In this document: positions 56,941-64,000 of the stretch, one piece after another
How the letters are laid out: the number at the start of each line of letters is the position of its first letter
Position numbering within the stretch: the stretch's first letter is position 1
Made by a program: the position numbers and the translations under genes
The notes under the pieces: generated by a model
Seen by the model: the letters and a program-made list of their open reading frames with translations, nothing else
The model's database searches: none
Told to the model about the DNA's origin: nothing
Assembly (NCBI GenBank): GCA_051747385.1
Contig: JBNJGB010000004.1
Span: forward strand, 62,001-126,000
DNA: 64,000 nt
DNA from: JBNJGB01 sp051747385
GTDB taxonomy: Bacteria; Myxococcota_A; UBA9042; PHBI01; JACKFB01
Direction: 5' to 3'

Positions 56941-59649
56941 CTACTCCGCGAGGGCGGGCGCGATCCAGGCGTCATCGCCGTCCGCGTCCACCTCGATGGG
57001 GTTGGTGAGGGCGTAGGGCGGGCCCGAGAAGGTCATGGGGCGCATGTTCCCGTGGCCCCGGACCTCCAGGGCGTACCAGGCGTCGGCGGGCGGGGTGACC
57101 TCGAGGACCGTGTCCAGGCGGACGATGGGGTCGGCCGGGGCGCTGACGTCGATGACGTCGACGACCTCGCCGTTTTCCCAGAGGCGCGCCTCGTCGATCT
57201 TCATCCACGTGGGGGCCTGGACCCGGACGCGGAAGGCGATCTGCCCGTCGGCGTCGACGGCGGCGCGGTCGCCCAGGCCGGCGAGGACCTCGCCCTCGGC
57301 GTCCACGGCCTCGAACTCCACGAACGGGCCGCAGGACACGAAGAGCTTCCGGTCACGGACGGCGGGGACCAGGTTCTGCGGATCGTCGCGCACGGCGGCC
57401 TCGTCGACGCGGATCCAGTTCCGCGGGGTGCCCGGCGGGCGGGACAGGTGGTGGGTGTCCGAGCCGGAGGACAGCACCTTCCGCCGGCCGCGGTTGGTCA
57501 TGCCGATCCAGTCGTCCAGGGCGTCGCCCTTGCCGCAGCCTCCGTTGAACGCCTCGACGGTGTCCCAGTCGTCCGACCACATCTCGGGGCGCGCGAAGTC
57601 GCCGGTCTCGGTGTCCAGGCCCACGGCGTCGAAGTAGGACCCGGAGGGAAAGCCCCGCGGGTGGTTCACCTGGATGATCTCGTCCCCGGGGTTCTGGGCC
57701 CGGATGGCCTCGAACAGCGCCGGCGCCTCCTTGTCGTGGGGGAAGATGGCGCCGTTGTTGGGCTCGTCGGGTCGCCACACCAGCGGGAACGCGTTGAAGT
57801 GCCCGTAGGCGAAGGAGGTCACCTCCTGGCCCGTGATACCGATGACCTCGTCGTCCAGCCCGATGTCCCGGGCGGTGTCCGCCAGCCCGTTGAGCACCAC
57901 GTGCTCCGTCAGGATGGGCAGGTCCAGGTCCTCGGTGGCCGCCTGCCGCACGCGGATGTCGTAGGGCGTGTAGCTGTCCGGGCTGTGGAACGCGTGGATG
58001 TGGAAGTCGCTGGACAGCCACCCGGTGGTGTCGATGACCCGCTCCACGGCCATGTCCAGGGTGGGGTTGTCGCCCGGCGACAGGGTCACCGTGCGCTCCT
58101 CCATCTCGTAGCTGAACCCGCGGCTGGCCGTGACGCGATAGGTCCCGGCGGGGAGGATCGCGACCTCCTCGGGGCCGGTCACCAGGGCCACGGCGCTCTG
58201 CACGCCGCCCCAGGTCTTCTGCGCCGGCCGGACGTCCCCGGGCGGATACGGCGACGGCGTGTCGCCGGTGCGCTCGAAGGTCACCCGGGCCGGGACCGGC
58301 CCGTCCGTCGCCAGGTCCATCACCGTCACCGGCACCCGCGCCGCCTGCTCGATGACGAGGCTCGGGGTCGGCTGGCCCGCCGGCGTCACCTCGAGGGCCA
58401 CCGGCTCGGCCGGCGCGTGCTGGTCCGCGTACGCCTCGACCACGTAGTCCCCGGTGGGCAGCGTCAGCCCGAAGCTCCCGTCCTCCCGCACCGGCGCGAG
58501 GCTCCGCACCGCGCCCTCCTGCCGCACCGCGACCCACGCGCTGTCCGGCGCGACCGTGTCGGGCAGGTCCACGGTGCCCTCCACCGCACGCTCCAGGCCG
58601 TCCGTCGGGAAGAGATCCTGGCGTGCCGCGCGCACGCCGTCCGCGCCGTTGGCGCTCGGGGCGTACCACATGGTCCGGACCCGCGACTCGTAGGCGGACA
58701 TGTAGAACGCCTGGCGCTGGGTCAGGGTCACCGACGAGTACGTGAAGCTCACCTCCAGGTCGTCCGTGCCGACCATGACGCCGTAGCCCCGCTCACGGCC
58801 CACGGCGCCGAACCACGGCGCTGCGATGGCCGGCTCGTCGCTCACCCCGTAGCCGGGCCCCGGCACGAACGGGAAGACCCCGTCCCCGAACGAGGCCATC
58901 CCCACCGGCCAGTCGATCCAGATGCCCTCCGGCGCCGGGTTCGTCAGGGTGATGTCCAGGCGCAGGACCCGCGCGTCGGGCTCCAGCACGTAGTCGTAGA
59001 TGACCTCGAAGGCCGGCGACTCGGCCTTGATGATGTCCCCGATGAAGCTCGTCGCGAAGGCCATGGGCTCCGTGACGCCGGTGAAGCGCACGTGGGCGGG
59101 GCCGCCGTCCGTCCCGTCGTTCACGATCTCCACGTCCTCGGGGCGGAAGATGTCCAGGTTCCAGGAGACGACGTACTCCCCGTAGCGGTCCTCCAATGGC
59201 GCGCCGTCCGGGCCGAGCACCGCCATGTCCACCGGCGAGCCGCCCCAGTAGCGATACCCGCCGGCCCGCCGCACGCCCTCGACGACGAAGGCCACGTGGG
59301 CGTTGTACAGCTTCACGTCCCCGGGCCGTCCGTCGGCCTTCGGCCCCGGGATGAGCGCCGCCTCGTCCTCGATCAGCCCGGCCCGGGCCTCCCCGTCCGC
59401 CAGGATCTCGGTCAGGTCCGGCGTCGGCGGCGCGGGCACGTCGGGCTCCACGTCCGGGGTGACGTCCTCGACGTCGGGGCCCCCCTCGTCCGTCGCGACG
59501 TCCGGTGGCACCTCGACGTCGGGCTCCGCCGTGTCCTCCACGGCGTCGAGCGCGCCGTCCGGGCTCCCGGACGGGTCGGAGGAGCCCTCGTCGCACGCGG
59601 GGACGAGGAGGAGCAGCGCCAGCAACGACAGGGGGAGAACACGTTTCAT
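56941..59649 (-). CDS. CehA/McbA-type PHP metallohydrolase lipoprotein
   Basis: 902 residues. Lipobox (LVPAC) and an Asp/Pro/Glu-rich spacer of about 60 residues, then a beta-sandwich half (carboxypeptidase-regulatory-like: YVVEAYADQHAPAEPV and YRVTASRGFSYEMEE), then the PHP domain. Metal ligands: DFHIHAFHS (from residue 548), LTEHVVLNG, GQEVTSF with GHFN, NHPRG, SGSDTHH. CehA-type enzymes are phosphoesterase-like; the substrate here is unknown. Surface or periplasm, anchored by lipid. The last 100 residues form another beta domain. Confidence 0.88.
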   Translation of the reverse strand: MKRVLPLSLLALLLLVPACDEGSSDPSGSPDGALDAVEDTAEPDVEVPPDVATDEGGPDVEDVTPDVEPDVPAPPTPDLTEILADGEARAGLIEDEAALIPGPKADGRPGDVKLYNAHVAFVVEGVRRAGGYRYWGGSPVDMAVLGPDGAPLEDRYGEYVVSWNLDIFRPEDVEIVNDGTDGGPAHVRFTGVTEPMAFATSFIGDIIKAESPAFEVIYDYVLEPDARVLRLDITLTNPAPEGIWIDWPVGMASFGDGVFPFVPGPGYGVSDEPAIAAPWFGAVGRERGYGVMVGTDDLEVSFTYSSVTLTQRQAFYMSAYESRVRTMWYAPSANGADGVRAARQDLFPTDGLERAVEGTVDLPDTVAPDSAWVAVRQEGAVRSLAPVREDGSFGLTLPTGDYVVEAYADQHAPAEPVALEVTPAGQPTPSLVIEQAARVPVTVMDLATDGPVPARVTFERTGDTPSPYPPGDVRPAQKTWGGVQSAVALVTGPEEVAILPAGTYRVTASRGFSYEMEERTVTLSPGDNPTLDMAVERVIDTTGWLSSDFHIHAFHSPDSYTPYDIRVRQAATEDLDLPILTEHVVLNGLADTARDIGLDDEVIGITGQEVTSFAYGHFNAFPLVWRPDEPNNGAIFPHDKEAPALFEAIRAQNPGDEIIQVNHPRGFPSGSYFDAVGLDTETGDFARPEMWSDDWDTVEAFNGGCGKGDALDDWIGMTNRGRRKVLSSGSDTHHLSRPPGTPRNWIRVDEAAVRDDPQNLVPAVRDRKLFVSCGPFVEFEAVDAEGEVLAGLGDRAAVDADGQIAFRVRVQAPTWMKIDEARLWENGEVVDVIDVSAPADPIVRLDTVLEVTPPADAWYALEVRGHGNMRPMTFSGPPYALTNPIEVDADGDDAWIAPALAE

Positions 59650-59725
59650 GCGCGAGAGGCTAGCAGAACCGTGACTCGGAATTCACGATTTTGTCACCGG
59701 GTGCCGTCACCTCGCCCCGAGCCCG

Positions 59726-60628
59726 TCACCGCAGCTTCCGCTCCCGCCTGCGTCCGAACAGCATCTCGCGCTCGAGGCGGCCCCGCTGGGCCGCGTAGAA
59801 GGCCCGAAGGAAGCGCTCCGGGTCCACGTCCCGGCGATCGTCGGGCCAGTCGATCTTCCGCATGACCTTGTCGCGGATGAGCGCCAGCAGCTCCGGATCC
59901 TGCTGCTCCGGCTCCCTCCGGAGGACGTCCTCCAGGACCTGCAGCTCGCGGATCCCGTAGACGTCGAGCTGCTCCCGCGTGAAGGCGAGCTCCGGCGCGT
60001 CGCTCGGCCCGCCCGCGGCGGTGGGCGCCTCCGCCGCGAGGTCCCGCAGGAGCCGCGCCCGGGGCGAGACGACCACGAGCGTGCCCGCCACCAGGTCGCC
60101 CAGGCGCATCCGGTGGCGGTTGAAGACCGGCAGGAGGACCACGATCACCAGCCACGCCATGGACAGGAGGCCCACGAGCCCCGCCCCGGCGCCCAGCAGC
60201 CCCTGCCCGGAGGCGAGGAGCTGGATCGGCAGCCAGATCTCGAAGTCCCGCGTCAGGTTCCGCGCGAACACCAGCCCGGCGGTCAACGGCCCGCCGTCCC
60301 GGGCCACGACCCGGATGCCGATGAGCCGCTTGCCCGGGGTCCGCCCCTGCCACCGGAGCTCCGCGAGGATGAAGTAGAAGTTGAAGAGCAGGAAGCCGGC
60401 GAGGATGACCACCGCCTGGACGATGCCGCCGCCGCCGACCGCCTGGAGCGCGCCGCCCAGGAGCGTCGTCAGCAGCGCCAGGAGCGCGACCAGGCCGACG
60501 ATGATGCCCAGGTCCACCAGCAGCGCGGCGAGCCGGCTGCCCAGGGGCGCCAGCTCGAAGCCGATGGGCACCTGCTCGGGCGTCACCAGGGTGACGAACC
60601 GGCGGACGGCCAGGGGGCGGCGGCTCAC
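59726..60628 (-). CDS. RDD-family membrane protein
   Basis: 300 residues from the GTG that overlaps the SpoIIM stop (GTGA), which fixes the start. The RDD signature is FELAPLGSRLAALLVDLGII (Arg-Asp), followed by hydrophobic helices (residues about 25-165) and a hydrophilic C-terminal half ending RLEREMLFGRRRERKLR. RDD proteins often accompany MoxR/DUF58 operons; the transported substrate or role is unsettled. Last gene of the operon. Confidence 0.85.
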   Translation of the reverse strand: MSRRPLAVRRFVTLVTPEQVPIGFELAPLGSRLAALLVDLGIIVGLVALLALLTTLLGGALQAVGGGGIVQAVVILAGFLLFNFYFILAELRWQGRTPGKRLIGIRVVARDGGPLTAGLVFARNLTRDFEIWLPIQLLASGQGLLGAGAGLVGLLSMAWLVIVVLLPVFNRHRMRLGDLVAGTLVVVSPRARLLRDLAAEAPTAAGGPSDAPELAFTREQLDVYGIRELQVLEDVLRREPEQQDPELLALIRDKVMRKIDWPDDRRDVDPERFLRAFYAAQRGRLEREMLFGRRRERKLR

Positions 60629-61632
60629 GGGGCCCTCCTCCGGCCGAGCACGAGGAAGTACCAGGCCCAGAAGACCGCCGTGACGGTCGCCAGCGTCAGC
60701 CGCGCCGGGATGCTGTGCACGAGCTGACGGAAGAAGCCCTCGATGAGGGCCGCCACGAAGAACAGCGCCACCGCGCCGACCACCACGAGCGCCGCCTCCC
60801 GCCCGCGCCGGGCCACGTTCTGGAGGCGCCGATACGGCCCCGGGAAGACGACGGCGTGCCCCACCGCGAGCCCCGCCGCCGCGCAGACGCAGACGGCCAG
60901 CAGCTCCGTCACCCCGTGCGGGAGGAGCCAGGCCCACAGGTCCACGCCCAGCCCCTCGTCCACGTGGATGGCCGCGAAGGCGCCCAGGATGAGGCCGTTG
61001 GTGAACACCAGCAGCATCACCGGCACCCCCGCCGCGAAGCCCAGAGCGAAGCAGAGCAGCCCGATCTTGGCGTTGTGGGTGAACAGGAACGACGCGAAGG
61101 CGCTCAGCATCTCCGCCGCGCCGCCCTGGTCGTCGTAGAGCACCGCGCGGAGCTCTTCGCGGCTGGACTCGGGCCCCCGGTCCTGGGCGTAGGCCGGGTC
61201 CACGAAGGCGTGGAAGCGGGCGGGATCGTCCAGGGTCATCAGCAGGCCCACGACGGTCCCGACCACCAGCAGCACCACGGACAGCAGCAGCCCGCGGCGC
61301 ATGCCCCAGACGAGCCTCGGGAAGCGCTCGGTGAAGAACTCCACCACCGTGGCCCCGAAGCGACGGCGCGTGGAGTAGACCGCCAGGTAGGCGCGCGCCG
61401 ACAGCCCCTCGAGCCAGGTCACCAGGTTCTTGTCGAGCGAGATGGCCCGGGCCACGGCGAGGGACGACAGGGTCGCCCGGTACAGCTCCGGCAGGCGGGC
61501 CAGCTCGTCGTCGTCCAGGCTGCGCAGGCCGCGATCCTCGACGCGGTCCATCAGCTCCGCCAGCTCGCGCCAGGTGGCCTCCCGCTCGCGCCGGAACTCG
61601 AACGACTTCAGGGTGTAGCCCTGCCCCTTCAT
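60625..61632 (-). CDS. SpoIIM-family (DUF95) membrane protein
   Basis: 335 residues; the ATG shares a base with the DUF58 stop (TGATG). N-terminal cytoplasmic helical domain (FRREREATWRELAELMDRVE), then five or six membrane helices: GLLLSVVLLVVGTVVGLLM, FALGFAAGVPVMLLVFTNGL, LLPHGVTELLAVCVCAAAG. The NGLxLGxF and PHGxxE motifs are typical of stage II sporulation protein M homologues in non-sporulating bacteria. Role in this envelope operon unknown. Confidence 0.87.
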   Translation of the reverse strand: MKGQGYTLKSFEFRREREATWRELAELMDRVEDRGLRSLDDDELARLPELYRATLSSLAVARAISLDKNLVTWLEGLSARAYLAVYSTRRRFGATVVEFFTERFPRLVWGMRRGLLLSVVLLVVGTVVGLLMTLDDPARFHAFVDPAYAQDRGPESSREELRAVLYDDQGGAAEMLSAFASFLFTHNAKIGLLCFALGFAAGVPVMLLVFTNGLILGAFAAIHVDEGLGVDLWAWLLPHGVTELLAVCVCAAAGLAVGHAVVFPGPYRRLQNVARRGREAALVVVGAVALFFVAALIEGFFRQLVHSIPARLTLATVTAVFWAWYFLVLGRRRAP

Positions 61633-62945
61633 CAGATCATCTCCCGGCGCTTCACCCGAAGGTAGCGCTCGATGAGCTCCGGGCCCACCTGGTCGGGGGC
61701 GGCGTCGATGCACAACACCCCCGCCCGCCGGAGCCGCCGCAGCACCACCTCGCGCTCCCGCAGGTACGTGTCCGCCACGACCGCACGGTGGAGCGCGTCG
61801 ACCGAGTGCGGCGGCGCGTCCACGAGTCTTCGGAGGAGCGGGTCGCGCAGCGCCACGAACACGAGGAGGTGCCGCTTGGACAGGCGCTGGAGGTTGTCCA
61901 CCATCAGCTCCGCGGTGACCGGGTCCACGAAGTCGGTGAGCACGACCACGAGGGACCGGCGGCGCAGCCGCGTGGCCAGGTCCGTGAGCCCCAGGGTGAA
62001 GTTGGTCTCGGCCGTGGTGTAGTCGAGCTCTCCCGAGGCGTGCAGCACGGCCTGGAACGCCGGCATCCCCGACCGCGCGGCCACGAAGGCGCGGGGCTTC
62101 TCGTCGAAGGCGTACAGCCCCACGCGATCCCCGGTGCGCGCCCCGACATAGGACAGGAGCAGCGCCGCGTGGACGGCGTGGTCGAGCCGGGGCAGGCCCG
62201 CCGTGGGCTCGCCCATCAGGCGGCCCGTGTCCACCGCCACGACCACCTGGTGATTTCGCTCGGCCCGGAACCGCCGCACCAGCAGCTTCCCGTGGCGCGC
62301 CGAGGACTTCCAGTCGATGGCCCGGTGATCGTGGCCCTTCCGGAACTCCTCCAGGGCGTCGAACTCGGAGCCGTCGCCCCGGAAGCGCTCCACCTTCGCC
62401 CCGGAGCGGAGCTCCGGATCGTGCACGAACGGCAGGGCCTGGGCCCGGACGTGCCCGAGATCGGGGACCACGCGCGTGTCGACGCCCAGCGGGCGGCGGT
62501 GGGTCCGGCACACGAGCCCGAGCGGCCCCCGCCACCGCAGCCAGGCCGCCTCCACCTCGGCCCGCCCGCGGCGGACGGGGACGAGCGGCACCCGCGCGTC
62601 GGCCCGCCCGTCGGCCAGGACCAGGGCCTCGTCGGACAGGGGCGCCAGGTGCTCGGACGCGTCCAGGTGCACGCGCACCCGCAGCCGGCGGAGGGGACCC
62701 CGGAGGCGGAGGGAGGCCTCCCGGGTCCGGCCGACCGGGATCGACGGGGGAAGCTCGAGGGTCACGTCCACCTCCCGGGAGCGCGGCGCCAGCGCGGCGT
62801 CCACGGCGTGGGCGCCGATGGCCAGGACCCAGAAGGCGACCCAGGCCGCCCACAGCGCCGGCGCGACGAACACGGGCCCCAGGGCCAGGACGAGGCCCAG
62901 GCCCGTGACGCGCAGGGATCGGGGGGTCGGGGTGATCAACGGCAC
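61632..62945 (-). CDS. DUF58-domain protein
   Basis: 437 residues from a GTG that directly follows the MoxR stop. Two N-terminal membrane helices (residues 12-50), a beta sandwich, and the DUF58 signature (EEFRKGHDHRAIDWKSSARH) leading into a VWA-like domain (VVVAVDTGRLMGE, VVVLTDFVDP). Such proteins pair with MoxR ATPases in envelope or stress operons. Probably part of a MoxR-driven chaperone-like complex. Confidence 0.9.
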   Translation of the reverse strand: MPLITPTPRSLRVTGLGLVLALGPVFVAPALWAAWVAFWVLAIGAHAVDAALAPRSREVDVTLELPPSIPVGRTREASLRLRGPLRRLRVRVHLDASEHLAPLSDEALVLADGRADARVPLVPVRRGRAEVEAAWLRWRGPLGLVCRTHRRPLGVDTRVVPDLGHVRAQALPFVHDPELRSGAKVERFRGDGSEFDALEEFRKGHDHRAIDWKSSARHGKLLVRRFRAERNHQVVVAVDTGRLMGEPTAGLPRLDHAVHAALLLSYVGARTGDRVGLYAFDEKPRAFVAARSGMPAFQAVLHASGELDYTTAETNFTLGLTDLATRLRRRSLVVVLTDFVDPVTAELMVDNLQRLSKRHLLVFVALRDPLLRRLVDAPPHSVDALHRAVVADTYLREREVVLRRLRRAGVLCIDAAPDQVGPELIERYLRVKRREMI

Positions 62946-63902
62946 CTACCTCGGCGCGGCCACGCTCTCGAGGATCTGCTCCAGCACGCCGTCCGCGTGG
63001 AGCCCCTCCACCTCGGCGCCGGGCGCCAGGATGACGCGGTGTCGCATGGCGGGCAGGAAGATGTCCTTCACGTCGTCGGGGAGCACGAAGGCGCGGCCCT
63101 GGAGCGTCGCCCGGGCCCGGGACGCCGTCGCCAGCATGTTCGCGGCCCGCGGCGAGGCCCCGTGGAGGACGGCGTGGTGCTCGCGCGTGGCCCGGACCAG
63201 GTCGACCACGTAGTCCACCACCTCGTCGGCGAGGCGAAGCTCGGCCACGGCCTCGCGGATGTCCCGCAGGGCGTCCAGGTCGGCGAGCCGCTCCAGGTCG
63301 AAGCGGTCCAGCCTCGGCATGGCCGTCCGGTGGCCGTGGAGCCGCACGATGCGCCGCTCCTCGTCCCGCGAGGGGAAGCCCACGAGCACCTTGAAGAGGA
63401 AGCGATCGAGCTGCGCCTCCGGCAGGGGATAGGTCCCCTCCTGCTCGATGGGGTTCTGGGTCGCCACGACCATGAAGCCGTCGGACAAGGTGTGGGTCCG
63501 CCCGTCCAGGGTGACGCTGCGCTCCTGCATGGCCTCCAGCAGGGCCGACTGGGTCTTGGGCGGCGTCCGGTTGATCTCGTCGGCCAGCAGGAAGTCCGTG
63601 AAGACGGGCCCCGGCGTGAGCACGAACTCGTTCGTCCGGAAGTTGAACAGGTTGGTGCCGATCACGTCGCCGGGCATCAGGTCGGGCGTGAACTGGATGC
63701 GGTTGAAGCGCAGGCCCAGGCTCTCGGCGAAGGTGCGCGCGAGCAGGGTCTTGGCCGTGCCCGGCGGGCCCTCCAGGAGCACGTGCCCCTCGCAGAGGAG
63801 CGCCACCAGGAGCGACTCCACCACCTCGTCCTGGCCGACGACCACCCGGGCTATCTGCTCCTCCAGGCGCTCGGTCAGCGCGCGAATCGACTCCAGCTCC
63901 AT
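62946..63902 (-). CDS. MoxR-family AAA+ ATPase
   Basis: 318 residues. Walker A GPPGTAKTLLA, Walker B LLADEINRTPPKTQ, sensor 1 MVVATQNPIEQEGT and a C-terminal lid with ASPRAANMLATASRA. Acts with VWA/DUF58 partners to remodel or activate protein complexes. Its ATG overlaps the stop of an upstream gene on the same strand (TGATG). Confidence 0.95.
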   Translation of the reverse strand: MELESIRALTERLEEQIARVVVGQDEVVESLLVALLCEGHVLLEGPPGTAKTLLARTFAESLGLRFNRIQFTPDLMPGDVIGTNLFNFRTNEFVLTPGPVFTDFLLADEINRTPPKTQSALLEAMQERSVTLDGRTHTLSDGFMVVATQNPIEQEGTYPLPEAQLDRFLFKVLVGFPSRDEERRIVRLHGHRTAMPRLDRFDLERLADLDALRDIREAVAELRLADEVVDYVVDLVRATREHHAVLHGASPRAANMLATASRARATLQGRAFVLPDDVKDIFLPAMRHRVILAPGAEVEGLHADGVLEQILESVAAPR

Positions 63903-64000
63903 CAGGGTCCTCCGGTGGGGGTTCGTGGGCGCGGCGTCTCGTGGGAAAGGGCGTGGCGCCAGCGGTGGATGTCCCGGGCGACGGCGCGCACCCGGCGCGG
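63902..64000 (-). CDS. C-terminal end of an unidentified gene (partial)
   Basis: 32 codons and a stop visible on the minus strand (ending RRVRAVARDIHRWRH... TPTGGP), the stop overlapping the MoxR start as TGATG. The rest lies beyond the window. In operons of this kind a DUF4350-type gene is often here, but the fragment is too short to tell. Confidence 0.5.
   Translation of the reverse strand, partial: PRRVRAVARDIHRWRHALSHETPRPRTPTGGP

Overview
This is a gene-dense, very GC-rich stretch of bacterial chromosome. It most likely comes from a Myxococcota-type (former deltaproteobacterial) Gram-negative organism. Three things point there: a TolQ/TolR plus FHA/AgmX-PglI-type tail cluster with large TPR partners, which resembles the conserved core of the Myxococcus Agl-Glt machinery; a roughly 1000-residue S41 protease of the long deltaproteobacterial type; and a secreted Cys-rich repeat protein of myxobacterial style. 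Many genes overlap by ATGA, GTGA or TGATG, so long co-directional operons are likely. No rRNA or tRNA gene, cas gene, intact transposase or prophage gene was found.

Layout. 1-2789: sugar-nucleotide epimerase/aminotransferase fusion (cut by the left edge) and a GT2 glycosyltransferase, converging on lspA (2802-3809, minus) through a 20-bp palindrome that carries both stop codons. 3810-4627: non-coding, with three tandem 135-bp units. 4628-10358: operon of envelope lipoprotein, OmpA-like protein with calcium-type repeats, trpS, uppP, GDP-mannose pyrophosphorylase and phosphohexomutase. 10384-11110: a GxxExxY nuclease-fold gene framed by inverted copies of a short repeat. 11133-15403: gatCAB and mtnA. 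15594-17289: rplU-rpmA-obg. 17516-31103: Agl/Glt-like envelope-spanning machine (TPR proteins, TolQ, two TolR, FHA-TonB-like protein). 31161-33180: beta-barrel and short Wza-like OPX protein for polysaccharide export. 33326-36230: dnaK-dnaJ. 36403-43677: lipoprotein with a substrate-binding fold, BshA-like glycosyltransferase, long S41 protease, PEGA protein. 43678-44304: repeats only. 44305-47690 (minus): giant Cys-rich secreted protein and a cysteine-dioxygenase-like cupin. 47815-50558: four-FHA protein and UbiA prenyltransferase. 50742-52941: divergent repeat protein and holA. 53044-55930: FadR-type regulator with twin operators, small subunit and GMC oxidoreductase. 56195-56825: VapBC. 56941-59649: CehA-type PHP lipoprotein. 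59726-64000 (minus): RDD, SpoIIM, DUF58 and MoxR genes and the end of another gene.

The least expected content is in the small repeats. A 163-bp element with terminal inverted repeats is present twice (141 of 163 positions identical). One copy sits inside another dispersed repeat with a 6-bp target duplication, and two uninterrupted copies of that repeat elsewhere in the window serve as empty sites. The two copies show a compensatory base-pair change in a predicted internal stem. A second repeat family, built on a 28-bp core, links the GxxExxY locus, the 135-bp tandem array and a degenerate copy near 50.65 kb.
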